64,000 nt of DNA from Chlamydiales bacterium (lineage in GTDB: Bacteria > Chlamydiota > Chlamydiia > Chlamydiales > JACKPQ01): positions 124,001 through 188,000 of the forward strand of contig JACKPQ010000001.1 in the NCBI GenBank assembly GCA_024233435.1. The letters are read 5' to 3'. Both the position numbers and the translations under genes were made by a program. This document shows, one piece after another, positions 25,878 to 34,517 of the stretch. The notes below the pieces were generated by a model. That model was not told where the DNA came from. It saw only the letters and a program-made list of their open reading frames with translations, and ran no database searches. Within the stretch, counting starts at the first letter, position 1. Each line of letters opens with the position of its first letter.

Positions 25878-27577
25878 AAGAGGGACTTCATGTGGTTTAG
25901 GGTGGCTGTCAGGGTCTTATCGGCGCTTTGAGCGCTTGTGGGATGGCGGGCCAGGCCATAGATTTTGAGCTTTGGCTCGGTGCCAGATGGCCTAATGATG
26001 ATCTTAATATCTCCTTCGAGATGAAAACTCAAGACATTGGCCTGGGGTAGAGAAAGTTTTTTTAGGTGACCTGTTTGTAAATTGCGCGATTTCCCTGATT
26101 GGTAATCTTCGATGCTGATGACGGGAATGCCAGCCAGTTCTTTGGGAGGCTCTGCTCTTAGCTCTCCTATTTTTGCAAGCATATCCTCTGACCCTGATTC
26201 GCAGGCGATGCTGATGAGTTTGGATCGGTAGTAGCCATACCGCTGATAGATGGCCTCTAGGCGGTCAATCAGCGTTTGGTTTTCTAGCTTAGCATCGAGT
26301 GCTATTTCGGCGATTAGGCATCCTGCAACAATTCCATCTTTATCGCGCGAGTGGGTCCCAAGTAGGTAACCGTGGGATTCTTCAGCGCCAAAAATGAAGG
26401 TGTATTCTCCTGTCTTCTCCCATTCGTGGATGAGCGCGCCGATGTACTTAAAGCCGGTGAGGACGTTGATGCAGGGGATGTCGTAAGTTTTAGCTATGGC
26501 TGGAAGTAGATCGGTGGTGACAATGGATTTGACAATGGCTCCATTTGAGGGGAGCGTGTCGTGCTGTGCCTTTTTCTTTAGAACATGCTCTGTGCAAAGT
26601 GCAGCTATTTCATTGCCTGTTAGAAAGCGAGGCTCTGCGTGATGCATGACAACAACGCCTAGGCGGTCGGCATCAGGGTCGGTTGCTATCAGCAGGTCGG
26701 CATTGGATTCTTTAAGCTGCTCGATCCCTAGTTGGAGAGAATCTGGATTTTCTGGATTTGGCAATTTGGTAGTGGGGAAGTGCCCATCAGGCTTTTGCTG
26801 GCTCTTGACGTAGTTAAAGTTTGTGAAATCCCAACACTCTAGTGCTTTGTCCATAAGCATGCCCCCGGTTCCGTGGAGAGGTGTGTAGACAATTTTTAGC
26901 GCGTGTCCATGAGCGTGGTTTTGATCGCGGCATTGCTGAAGGGAATAGATGGCTTTGAGGTAGGACTCGATGAGCGTGTTATCGGTTTGTATAAATCGGG
27001 GGTCGTCTAAGTTGCCTATGGTGACTTTTGCAGGTGAGGTGATTGCCTCTACGTGCCGCACGATGTTGCTCGCGTGAGGCTCGATAACTTGCGCGCCATC
27101 ACTCCAATAGACTTTATATCCGTTGTATTCAGGCGGGTTGTGCGAAGCTGTGATCATGACAGCTGCACATGCGTTTTTTTCGCGGCATGCAAATGAAACA
27201 AAGGGTGTGGGCATGCATGTTTTGCAAAGCACAGCTTCAATGCCGTTGCCTAGCAAGACACGCGCTGTTTCTTTTGCAAATTCAGGAGAGCTTAGGCGGG
27301 AATCATAACCAATGACCACCCGTTTGGGTACTTTAGTTGGTTGTGAAAGAATATAGTTTGCTAGGCCTTGGGTGGCAAATTGAATGGTATAGATGTTGAT
27401 GCGGTTGGTGCCCGGACCAACAATTCCTCGCATGCCGGCTGTCCCAAAGGACAAATCTTTGCCAAAGGCCTCGTTTAGCTCGGCCTCAGACATCTTTCTA
27501 ATTGCTTGTTTGGTCTCATCATCGAAAGAGTCACTGAGCCAATGTTCGATTTTTTCTCTGACGCTTGCTCGCAACAT
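25874..27577 (-). CDS. Phosphoglucomutase/phosphomannomutase
   Basis: A 567-residue alpha-D-phosphohexomutase that interconverts hexose 1- and 6-phosphates. The active serine is in ITASHNPPEYNGY; the metal loop is DPDADRLG; the sugar loop is GAEESHGY; the phosphate-binding end is RPSGTEPKLK. Length and the N-terminal FGTAGMRG motif place it with the PGM2-like/PMM group, where members use glucose, mannose or ribose phosphates. The substrate cannot be set from sequence alone. It lies six bases after the cysteine-cluster gene, so they are co-transcribed. Confidence 0.93.
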   Translation of the reverse strand: MLRASVREKIEHWLSDSFDDETKQAIRKMSEAELNEAFGKDLSFGTAGMRGIVGPGTNRINIYTIQFATQGLANYILSQPTKVPKRVVIGYDSRLSSPEFAKETARVLLGNGIEAVLCKTCMPTPFVSFACREKNACAAVMITASHNPPEYNGYKVYWSDGAQVIEPHASNIVRHVEAITSPAKVTIGNLDDPRFIQTDNTLIESYLKAIYSLQQCRDQNHAHGHALKIVYTPLHGTGGMLMDKALECWDFTNFNYVKSQQKPDGHFPTTKLPNPENPDSLQLGIEQLKESNADLLIATDPDADRLGVVVMHHAEPRFLTGNEIAALCTEHVLKKKAQHDTLPSNGAIVKSIVTTDLLPAIAKTYDIPCINVLTGFKYIGALIHEWEKTGEYTFIFGAEESHGYLLGTHSRDKDGIVAGCLIAEIALDAKLENQTLIDRLEAIYQRYGYYRSKLISIACESGSEDMLAKIGELRAEPPKELAGIPVISIEDYQSGKSRNLQTGHLKKLSLPQANVLSFHLEGDIKIIIRPSGTEPKLKIYGLARHPTSAQSADKTLTATLNHMKSLF

Positions 27578-27583
27578 TATCTT

Positions 27584-27988
27584 TCACTCATTTAAGTTTT
27601 TTTCTATCTCTGCAAAGGAAACCAGCTGCGCATCTGGATGCTCGACTCCTTCACATTCATTCTTAAGATCTTTCCAAGCCTGTCGATTTTGAATATTTTC
27701 TGGCCACCATGGATAGGTTCGGCATTGTTTAGGGCGAACGGGATAGATCTGGCATTTTTTATCTTTCAAAAATTGGCAATCATAGGAACTTACCTTTTCG
27801 TTGAGACTGCGTCTGCCATCGACAATTCGTGTAAAATTGATTTTAAAGACTTCAACAGGACATCCAAGATGTTTTGCGATGGCTTCAACCTCTTCATCCG
27901 TTACCCAAACAACGCCAGGGCCTCCCGTGCAACATTTGCCACAGCCCGTGCATTTAAATTTCAGTCCTTTTTCGTACCACTTAGCCAT
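27584..27988 (-). CDS. YkgJ-family cysteine cluster protein
   Basis: A 134-residue protein with CTGCGKCCTG near the start and C...KKCQIYPVRPKQCRTYPWWP further on. This is the zinc- or iron-chelating cysteine cluster of the YkgJ/UPF0153 family. The start at 27988 is chosen because GGAGG lies seven bases upstream; a longer frame to 28054 has no such site. It overlaps the end of the phosphoesterase gene by 28 bp, consistent with a shared transcript. Function of the family is unknown. Confidence 0.9.
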   Translation of the reverse strand: MAKWYEKGLKFKCTGCGKCCTGGPGVVWVTDEEVEAIAKHLGCPVEVFKINFTRIVDGRRSLNEKVSSYDCQFLKDKKCQIYPVRPKQCRTYPWWPENIQNRQAWKDLKNECEGVEHPDAQLVSFAEIEKNLNE

Positions 27989-28842
27989 GAGAATGCCTCC
28001 TTTTGAATGCAGTGCCAGCCAGTGTCGTTCCAGTGATAGACATTGACATCGCAAGTGTTTGGTTTAAGATCAAGCAGGTTGAATGAGCTGAGCATGTGGT
28101 GAGCTGCGCTTCCAGAATCGAGAACGATAGGTAGGTGGGAGCTGCGCAGATCAGCCAGACAAAGGCGGTGTGTGTGGCCATGCAAGTAGAGTTGTATGCT
28201 GGGGCTGTTCTCAAGCAGTGTTTGCAAGCTAGAGCCTCTTTGCATCCGCCGTTTTTTGCTCTCATGCTGGAAAAAAGGGAAATGATTCATCATAAGGACT
28301 TTTTGTCCTTTTGGAATATGAGCTAGAAGGGTTGGAAGCTGTTTTTCAAGTGATTTGGGAAAATGCCCTTCTGATGAGATGAGGGGAGTTGCAAGTGTTG
28401 TATCGAGAGCAACAAGCCACCAACCTTCGCAAAGAGGGCCATCTGTAACGCGCGCATCAGAGAGGCGAAATGAGCTTGTTTTAAATTGGTCGGGAAAGGA
28501 GTTGTAAAATGTTTTTTCTCGCATGTTTTGGGCTGTGTAACAATCGTGATTTCCAGGAATTGCAAACCAGGCAATATGAGCGTTATCTAGTGCCTGCGTG
28601 AACTGCTTTGCCAAGGCAAATTCTTGCTCATTTGCAGTTGAGGTGAAATCGCCTGTGATTAAACACATTTGAACTTCAAGTTGCTTAAGGAAAGGAATGA
28701 GCTTAAATGGGAGCTCGTTACAGTAAGCTTTGCCTCTTCTGGTGAGCGTATTGAGATTGCCTAGCCAGCGCTTTGAAAAAAACTGCCCAAGCCCAAAGCT
28801 TGGTTTTGCAAAGTGTAGATCGGAAAGGTGGGCAATGCGCAT
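27961..28842 (-). CDS. Calcineurin-like metallophosphoesterase
   Basis: A 293-residue enzyme with the complete metal-site series: DLHF (about 8), GDFTS, GNHDCY, MNHFPFF and HGHTHR. There is no signal peptide. In Chlamydia a Ser/Thr-type phosphoesterase lies near groEL3, and another member of the superfamily (LpxG) acts in lipid A synthesis; which one this corresponds to cannot be decided here. It starts a minus-strand operon with the cysteine-cluster and phosphohexomutase genes, 18 bases after the LysE-like gene. Confidence 0.92.
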   Translation of the reverse strand: MRIAHLSDLHFAKPSFGLGQFFSKRWLGNLNTLTRRGKAYCNELPFKLIPFLKQLEVQMCLITGDFTSTANEQEFALAKQFTQALDNAHIAWFAIPGNHDCYTAQNMREKTFYNSFPDQFKTSSFRLSDARVTDGPLCEGWWLVALDTTLATPLISSEGHFPKSLEKQLPTLLAHIPKGQKVLMMNHFPFFQHESKKRRMQRGSSLQTLLENSPSIQLYLHGHTHRLCLADLRSSHLPIVLDSGSAAHHMLSSFNLLDLKPNTCDVNVYHWNDTGWHCIQKEAFSWLSGTKKD

Positions 28843-28860
28843 GGACTCATACTAACGGAT

Positions 28861-29499
28861 TTAGAAATATTTGACGAGGACGACGATGAGGCCACCGGTT
28901 GCAAAGGCCGCGATGCCAAAAGCTGTCAGACGGCGCATAAATTGAATGAATCGGGGTGGAATGCGATCGCGCAGGCCCAATACAGCTAAAGTTACAAGCG
29001 TCCACCAGCAGAATGAACCAAGGCCAACACCGAGGACTGCTCCCATAGCTTGAAAGGCAGAATATGGGGCTAAGTTGTGCACTCCTAAGAGAAGAAAAAT
29101 GGCGGCAAACCCTAAGATGCGCAAGGGATAGGCTAATGCTAGAGGTAGGGCTTGAGCAAAAGCTTTAAGTTTTTGCAAAGGAACATCTTTGGGTGCGTTG
29201 AGCGGTTCTTTGCTCATTTGATAGGAGCGGAAGGCTAGGAGATAAAGAATGCTAGCGCCAATAAGCGCGACCCAGATGGGATTAAACTGGAGGCTGTCGA
29301 TGGAAAGATCTAATGCCCAAAGGGCTATAGCTGACCACAGGATTTGAATTAAAGTGATTCCAAAGCCGGCCGCCATGCCACATAGCCAGCTGCGCTTGAT
29401 AACAAAGTGTGCGCAATAGAGTGCGGCTGTCACTGAGACGAGGCTGTAGCAAAATCCGGCAATCATGCCTTTGCTAAAAAGTAAAAGAAATAGATCCAT
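28861..29499 (-). CDS. LysE/RhtB-like amino acid exporter
   Basis: A 212-residue membrane protein with about six hydrophobic segments and the LysE-family layout: an N-terminal helix pair, a Gly-rich second segment (GMAAGFGITLIQILWSAIALW), a cytosolic loop (SYQMSKEPLNAPKDVPLQKLK), then three more helices. The usual PGP motif of the first helix is not seen. Assignment is tentative; substrates cannot be named. It probably heads the operon that runs to the phosphohexomutase gene. Confidence 0.55.
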   Translation of the reverse strand: MDLFLLLFSKGMIAGFCYSLVSVTAALYCAHFVIKRSWLCGMAAGFGITLIQILWSAIALWALDLSIDSLQFNPIWVALIGASILYLLAFRSYQMSKEPLNAPKDVPLQKLKAFAQALPLALAYPLRILGFAAIFLLLGVHNLAPYSAFQAMGAVLGVGLGSFCWWTLVTLAVLGLRDRIPPRFIQFMRRLTAFGIAAFATGGLIVVLVKYF

Positions 29500-29532
29500 A
29501 ATCTATTATTAACACAAATTAGAATAAATAAT

Positions 29533-29561
29533 TTGAAAAACTATCAGATAATTGATATTAT
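29533..29561 (+). promoter_or_regulatory. Promoter before the 183-residue hypothetical
   Basis: TTGAAA (29533-29538), 17-bp spacer, TATTAT (29556-29561), about 27 bases before the ATG at 29589, which also has AAGAAGG seven bases upstream. Five of six bases match in each box. Confidence 0.6.
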
Positions 29562-29588
29562 GAAGTTATAAGTAAAGAAGGTGTTGTC

Positions 29589-30140
29589 ATGACTAATCGC
29601 AAAAAACCTAAGTCTGAATCTGATAAGACTTTTAAGGGGCAAAAAAAGCACCCTGTGGAGCAGATCTTTGAGATGCGCTGGGCTTTTAAGCAAGAGATTG
29701 CTCAACTGAAGCGATCTTTTGAAGAGGATATTAATTGCATTGGAGCTTTTTTTCGTGGAACTCAAGAAAAAGCAACTGTAAAGGGATTGCCCCATGAATA
29801 TTTTAAGGGAGAGGGTCCCCGCTTTGCTCATGCCTATTATCGCCTATTTTTTAGTAATCCCGAGCTTTTCCCAAATCAAGCCGATCACCCTAGCGACTTT
29901 GAAGCTTGGTCAACTTATGAAACGTTAACAAATCCTAATTTTGATCCAAATGTTAATCAAGGCATTTTGGAGCTTGTAAATTTACGCACAGCCTTAGAGC
30001 TTTATGAGTATAAAGGGCGTTCGATGAACCAAATTATTCAAGAAGCTGAGGAAACTGGAAATTATAAGCACTTAGAAGAGGCTATGAATCAGATGGTTGC
30101 TCAGTATTATGAAGCGACCAAGAAGGAATCAGACGCTTAA
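29589..30140 (+). CDS. Hypothetical soluble protein
   Basis: A 183-residue hydrophilic protein with a very basic first 20 residues (NRKKPKSESDKTFKGQKK), then helical and acidic. Aromatic-rich middle (FAHAYYRLFFSNPELFP). No signal peptide or membrane helix, no recognised family. It has a good promoter and ribosome site of its own. Its last 59 bases are antisense to the end of the glycosyltransferase gene. A basic disordered start is compatible with a secreted or nucleic-acid-binding protein, but nothing decides this. Confidence 0.75.
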   Translation: MTNRKKPKSESDKTFKGQKKHPVEQIFEMRWAFKQEIAQLKRSFEEDINCIGAFFRGTQEKATVKGLPHEYFKGEGPRFAHAYYRLFFSNPELFPNQADHPSDFEAWSTYETLTNPNFDPNVNQGILELVNLRTALELYEYKGRSMNQIIQEAEETGNYKHLEEAMNQMVAQYYEATKKESDA

Positions 30141-31047
30141 GTATTTTTATAGCGTTGCGTGTTGGAGCAAACCAGCGCCAATGATTTTCTCGAACTCTTG
30201 AGCCTTTGAAATTAGGGACCCACCGGGGAGGCGTTAAAACTTCACCACTTCTCCAGCCAGGTCTCCATAACTTCATCCGTTTGCAGCAATTGGAAATTAC
30301 AAGTGTTGGCAAGTGCATATTGCTAGCTAAATGACATGTGCCAGAATCGTTGCCAATGCATGCCCCAGATTCATATAAAAGAGCTGCTAAGTCCGCTAAA
30401 GAGGCCAGGTGTGGTAGCTTAAATCCAGCTTTTTCAACGGATAAAAACTCAGAGCGCTCAGCTTCGCTTACAGCAAAAATGGGCTCAAAGCCTTTCTTTT
30501 TTAGCCATTTTGCAATTTGCAGGAAGGATGCCAAGGGCCAAACGCGCGTTGTAGAGCCTGCACTTGGATGGATGATGACCTGATGGGGATATTTATTAAA
30601 TGTGTAGTTGCTCGGTGCTGTTAGTCCATTATTTTTTGATATCTGCCTGAGATTTAATACGTTTGCAATCGATATGGCAATGTTATTGGCCATGGTTTTC
30701 TTTGGATCAAAAACCTGGTCCCACGAGCTGAGTCCATGGTGCTTTGAAGCTTCAAAAGAGGGGTAGAAGATGCTTGTGATTGTATCGGGGCTTTTTTTGC
30801 ACTTTTTAATGATAGCATTTGTGCGTTCAGTGTTGTCATTTTGTATGATGACTAAATCATAAGTGTCTAAATCGTCAAGGTCTAGATTGGGCTCTAAGCG
30901 ATGGGTATCAAACCAACTTTGTAGCTCTGGTAGATGTGGGTGATAAGTTGTTACAACATATCCTTCCATTTGTAGCCGATGAGACGCAATCATCATCAAG
31001 AGACCATCACCTATTCCATGAGCACAGATAACTGCGGCTCGCTTCAT
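30082..31047 (-). CDS. Glycosyltransferase family 9 protein, copy 2
   Basis: A 321-residue GT-B protein of the heptosyltransferase family (GT9). The start IGDGLLMMIASHRL is the family N-terminal loop. The donor site motif is GNDSGTCHLAS in the C-terminal half. It is a tandem paralogue of the gene upstream; both share VIIQNDN, VIIHP and KLWRPxW blocks. The two overlap by 4 bp. GT9 enzymes add heptose or related sugars to lipopolysaccharide; Chlamydiaceae have a very short LPS, so this pair implies a longer glycan or another acceptor. Confidence 0.85.
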   Translation of the reverse strand: MKRAAVICAHGIGDGLLMMIASHRLQMEGYVVTTYHPHLPELQSWFDTHRLEPNLDLDDLDTYDLVIIQNDNTERTNAIIKKCKKSPDTITSIFYPSFEASKHHGLSSWDQVFDPKKTMANNIAISIANVLNLRQISKNNGLTAPSNYTFNKYPHQVIIHPSAGSTTRVWPLASFLQIAKWLKKKGFEPIFAVSEAERSEFLSVEKAGFKLPHLASLADLAALLYESGACIGNDSGTCHLASNMHLPTLVISNCCKRMKLWRPGWRSGEVLTPPRWVPNFKGSRVRENHWRWFAPTRNAIKILKRLIPSWSLHNTEQPSDS

Positions 31048-31964
31048 GACATCATCCTTGTCAGTCTCATAAAGGCCCGCCTAGCACGTGGAGATGAGAC
31101 AAAGCGTCGCCAATAGCGATCGCGCCAGGGCATGCCAACTCCCTTAAAATTTGGGACTGGTAGATTAGGGGCTACCACAAGGCCGATTTGCCAGTTAGGG
31201 CGCCACAGTTTGATGCGCTTAGGGCTGTCGGCGATTGTCAATGTCGGAACGCCTACTAACGAGGCTAAATGCCCTAACCCAGAGTCGTTTCCAATAAAGT
31301 AGCCTGATTCGTGGATAAACTTTGCCACGTCCACTAATTTGTCAAATTTTGGAAGATCAAAGGCAACGTCCTCCCAATCTGAACGCTCATTATCTGACAC
31401 TACAAACACGGGTACAAACCCTTTGCTTGCCAAGTTGCGCGCAAGTGAAATGAACTGCTCTTTCGACCATTGCTTCATTGGATTGCGACTTGTAGGATGG
31501 ATGACAACTCGATTTCTGATCTTTCGATGTTGCTCTTTTTCAAGCCAACTAAGGGTAACTGATTTTGATGCTGGCAAGTCAAGCCATTTGCTGCAAGCAT
31601 TAGCAATATGCTGGGCCATTGGACAAGTGTTGTCGCAGAGGTGATCAACGCCTGGTATCCATTGTTTTAATCGTTTATTCCATTTAGGAAAGATGGCATG
31701 CCACTTGTCAGAGCGCTCTTTTATCAGCTCTCTTGCTCGTCTAGAGTTATCATTTTGAATGATGATATAATCAAAACTTGTCAGTGTCTTTTTGTCTGGA
31801 TAGGGCGCGAATTCGTAGCTAGGAAAAAGTGAGGACAGCGATTGATATTCATCGGTAAAAATGCGTGTGTGATACCCAGCTTCAGTTAGTCTTTCAGCTG
31901 CGATCATCATGAGCAGCCCATCTCCTAGGCCACTGGCACAAATTACCCCTGCTTGCTTATTCAT
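31044..31964 (-). CDS. Glycosyltransferase family 9 protein, copy 1
   Basis: A 306-residue GT9 protein, paralogue of the next gene. N-terminal GLGDGLLMMIAAERL, central VVIHPTSRNPMKQW, donor motif GNDSGLGHLASL. The ATG at 31964 lies inside the last codons of groEL3 (8-bp overlap) with GAGG just upstream, so it is coupled to the chaperonin. A longer frame to 31988 starts deeper inside groEL3 and is unlikely. The acceptor is unknown. Confidence 0.85.
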   Translation of the reverse strand: MNKQAGVICASGLGDGLLMMIAAERLTEAGYHTRIFTDEYQSLSSLFPSYEFAPYPDKKTLTSFDYIIIQNDNSRRARELIKERSDKWHAIFPKWNKRLKQWIPGVDHLCDNTCPMAQHIANACSKWLDLPASKSVTLSWLEKEQHRKIRNRVVIHPTSRNPMKQWSKEQFISLARNLASKGFVPVFVVSDNERSDWEDVAFDLPKFDKLVDVAKFIHESGYFIGNDSGLGHLASLVGVPTLTIADSPKRIKLWRPNWQIGLVVAPNLPVPNFKGVGMPWRDRYWRRFVSSPRARRAFMRLTRMMS

Positions 31965-33549
31965 CTTCCTCGTCTGAAGCATTGCCAATCAGTACCTCAG
32001 AGAGCAATACAACGGCAGCAGCAGAGCTAGCAATGCTAAGCGATTGCATGATCACTTTGGCCGGATCAATAACACCTGCCTTCATCAAATCTTCGACTTT
32101 TTCGTTTGAGACATTAAATCCAAATGCATCTCCTTTGCTCATAACTTCATCGAGGATGATTGAGGAGTCAAACCCAACCGTGCTAACAAGTTGTCTAAAT
32201 GGTGCTTCGCATGCTTTTTTAACAACTTCAGCCCCCATCCTTTCATCATGTTCAAGCGTAAGTGCGTCAATAGCGCAGCGAGCTTTAAGCAAAGCTACGC
32301 ATCCACCTGGTACGATTCCTTTTTCTAGGGCCGCTTGTGTTGAGTTCAAACTGTCTTCAAACATTTGCTTTTTCTGCTTCATTTCTGGTTCTGTTGAACC
32401 GCCAACATAGATAACAGCAACACCGCCTTGCAGTTTAGCTTTGCGCGTTGCAAGCTTTTGCTTTTCATAGTCATTAGTGACATCTTTAATTTGAGCGTCA
32501 ATCTGTTGAAGGCGAGCTGCAATTGCTTTTTTGCAGCCTTTGCCACCGACAATCATTGTGTCTTCTTTGCTAATTTCGCATTTTTCAACTTCGCCAAGTA
32601 CATCAAAGGTAGCATCTTTTAAGTGCATGCCAGTCTCTTCACTTACAACAGTAGCGCCGGTTAATGCGGCCAAATCTTGTAGCATCTCTTTGCGTTTATC
32701 TCCAAAGCCTGGTGCTTTAACTGCACAGACCTTTAATGTGCCGCGCAGAACATTGACAACAAGCGTTGACAGAGCATCGCCATCAATGTCTTCAGCGATG
32801 ATAAGAAGGGTTTTCCCAGCTGCGGCTGTTTGTTGCAAAATCGGTAGGATTTCCTGGATGCTATTGATTTTTTTATCTGTGATTAAAACGCTTGCATTGT
32901 TGAGGACAGCACGCATTTTTTCGCGGTCGGTGCAAAAATAAGAGCTTGCATAACCTTTATCAAATTGCATGCCTTCGCGCATGTCGATATATGTCTCGGT
33001 CGTTTTGCCTTCTTCAATTGTGATGACGCCCTGCCTTCCAGCTTTTTGAAGTGCTTCACCAATTAACTTGCCGACATCTCGATTGCCCGATGCTGACACT
33101 GTTGCAATGTTTTCAATCTCTTCGTCGGTTTTCACTTCGTGCAGGTTTTTTTCCAAAGCCCCCAAAACAGCGCTAACGCCTTTTTCAATTCCGCGTTTGA
33201 TCAGAATAGGGGAAGCCCCTGATGCGATGTGCTTGATGCCACCTGCAACAATAGATCGAAGCAGCAAAATACCAGCTGTTGTGCCATCGCCTGAGACTTC
33301 TTTGATTTTAGAGGCAACTTCTTTGCCCATAGAAATGCCCATATTGACATATTGGTCGCTGACATCGATGTCTTTTATAACAGAATTGCCATCATTGGTG
33401 ATTTTAGGAGCGCCCCAACTCATATCAATGCCCACGTTACGCCCTTTGGGGCCAATTGTCACACCGGCAACATCGGCTAGAATGTCAATGCCTTCTTTGA
33501 GTTTTAAGCGCGCTTCTTCTTCGAAAATCAATTCTTTTGCATCTGACAT
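31957..33549 (-). CDS. groEL3: Divergent 60-kDa chaperonin (GroEL3-type paralogue)
   Basis: A 530-residue chaperonin. The ATP site is kept (GPKGRNV, ITNDGNSV, SGDGTTAG, and the Asp of EDSLNSTQAALEKGIVPGG). It lacks the Gly-Gly-Met tail and ends in an acidic tail (ASDEEDE). No groES gene is adjacent and no CIRCE operator is visible upstream. Chlamydiae carry three groEL genes; the position between the mur cluster and a phosphoesterase matches the third paralogue from memory. It is followed by two overlapping glycosyltransferase genes. Its client range is unknown; it may not pair with GroES. Confidence 0.93.
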   Translation of the reverse strand: MSDAKELIFEEEARLKLKEGIDILADVAGVTIGPKGRNVGIDMSWGAPKITNDGNSVIKDIDVSDQYVNMGISMGKEVASKIKEVSGDGTTAGILLLRSIVAGGIKHIASGASPILIKRGIEKGVSAVLGALEKNLHEVKTDEEIENIATVSASGNRDVGKLIGEALQKAGRQGVITIEEGKTTETYIDMREGMQFDKGYASSYFCTDREKMRAVLNNASVLITDKKINSIQEILPILQQTAAAGKTLLIIAEDIDGDALSTLVVNVLRGTLKVCAVKAPGFGDKRKEMLQDLAALTGATVVSEETGMHLKDATFDVLGEVEKCEISKEDTMIVGGKGCKKAIAARLQQIDAQIKDVTNDYEKQKLATRKAKLQGGVAVIYVGGSTEPEMKQKKQMFEDSLNSTQAALEKGIVPGGCVALLKARCAIDALTLEHDERMGAEVVKKACEAPFRQLVSTVGFDSSIILDEVMSKGDAFGFNVSNEKVEDLMKAGVIDPAKVIMQSLSIASSAAAVVLLSEVLIGNASDEEDE

Positions 33550-33602
33550 CTTTACCTCATCGTTATACTAATGCTATAGCGTACCAAAACAACCATCAAG
33601 AA

Positions 33603-34394
33603 TCAAGAGTGCCAATCGCGATAAAGATCTTGCCGCGATATTCGGCCTAGATCTGCTGCAATTTTTATGGCATCTTTTACGGTTAAATTAAAGCTTTGCA
33701 TAAGCTCTTTAACAAACATTTTTGGCTCAAAGCTCCAATCGACTTCACCTTTCGAAATAACCAGGCAAAATTCTCCCTTTGCGTTCACACTTTGCAATTC
33801 TTTGGCAGTGCCACGCACAACTTCTTCAAATTTTTTTGTAAGCTCGCGCACAAGACAAATCTTTCTTTTAGCATCAAGTTTTTCTAGATCCGACAGTGTT
33901 TTTGCGATTTGATGAGGGGTTTCATAAAAAAGGCTCACGCCTTGGTAGGCTAAAGCGCTAATGAGCTGCATCTTTCTTTCGCCCTCTTTTTTAGCTAAAA
34001 AGCCACCAAATTGAGCTCTTTCATATTGAAAGCCACAGACTGCTAAGGCGCTTGCAAATGCACACGGGCCTGGAATAATGCTGATAGCAATGCCCCTATC
34101 ATGGCAGGCATCGATGAGTATCTGTCCTGGATCGCAGATTCCAGGTGTGCCTGCATCGCTAATCAAGCAAAACGTTTCGCCCGCCTCAATCCGCTCCATG
34201 AGCTCGTCGATCCGCTTTTTTTCATTGAATTGGTGATAACTCATCAAGGGGCGGTCAATTCCATGAGCATTGAGTAAAATTTTACTATGACGCGTGTCTT
34301 CACAAAGAATGCAATCGCACTCTTTCAGAGCCTCTAAGGCACGCAGTGAAATATCTTTTAGATTACCAATTGGAGTCGATACAAGAGTTAACAT
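33603..34394 (-). CDS. rsmI: 16S rRNA (cytidine-2'-O) methyltransferase RsmI
   Basis: A 263-residue SAM methyltransferase that modifies C1402 of 16S rRNA. Family blocks: STPIGNLKDIS at the start, CEDTRHS, ISDAGTPGI, IPGPCAFASAL, FYETPHQI. The ATG at 34394 matches the conserved start; a longer frame to 34442 would be translated from inside the tRNA-Cys gene. Only one base lies between the tRNA 3' end and this ATG, so tRNA processing would leave an mRNA with almost no leader. It sits 53 bases before groEL3 on the same strand. Confidence 0.95.
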   Translation of the reverse strand: MLTLVSTPIGNLKDISLRALEALKECDCILCEDTRHSKILLNAHGIDRPLMSYHQFNEKKRIDELMERIEAGETFCLISDAGTPGICDPGQILIDACHDRGIAISIIPGPCAFASALAVCGFQYERAQFGGFLAKKEGERKMQLISALAYQGVSLFYETPHQIAKTLSDLEKLDAKRKICLVRELTKKFEEVVRGTAKELQSVNAKGEFCLVISKGEVDWSFEPKMFVKELMQSFNLTVKDAIKIAADLGRISRQDLYRDWHS

Positions 34395-34395
34395 A

Positions 34396-34466
34396 AGGTG
34401 GCACCCAGATTCGAACTGGGGATCAGGGCTTTGCAGGCCCATGCCTTACCACTTGGCCATGCCACC
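34396..34466 (-). tRNA. tRNA-Cys (GCA)
   Basis: Cloverleaf on the minus strand: acceptor GGTGGCA pairs fully with TGCCACC; D stem GCC/GGC; anticodon loop CTGCAAA gives anticodon GCA; T stem CCCAG/CTGGG. The discriminator is T73 (34396), the cysteine identity base. One mismatch at the top of the anticodon stem. CCA is not encoded. It is followed at once by rsmI. Confidence 0.97.
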
Positions 34467-34477
34467 AAAAGAAACCC

Positions 34478-34507
34478 ATGATAGCTGTTTGAAGGATGAG
34501 AAGTCAA
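34478..34507 (-). promoter_or_regulatory. Promoter for tRNA-Cys and rsmI
   Basis: On the minus strand: TTGACT (34507-34502), 18-bp spacer, TATCAT (34483-34478). The -10 box ends 11 bases before the tRNA. Five of six bases match in each box. It lies in the 51-bp gap after the OTU gene. Confidence 0.6.
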
Positions 34508-34517
34508 GCTTTCACAA

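Noticed and set aside
31982..33571. Several long plus-strand frames opposite groEL3 (for example 31982-32410 and 33068-33571)
   Set aside because: They lie wholly antisense to a well-supported chaperonin, lack ribosome sites and have low-complexity Ser/Thr/Leu products typical of mirror frames.
33550..33602. CIRCE heat-shock operator before groEL3
   Set aside because: I looked for TTAGCACTC-N9-GAGTGCTAA on both strands in this gap and in the surrounding sequence and found none.
34395..34442. Longer rsmI with 16 extra N-terminal residues starting inside tRNA-Cys
   Set aside because: The extra residues are translated tRNA sequence, and the conserved RsmI start is the ATG at 34394.
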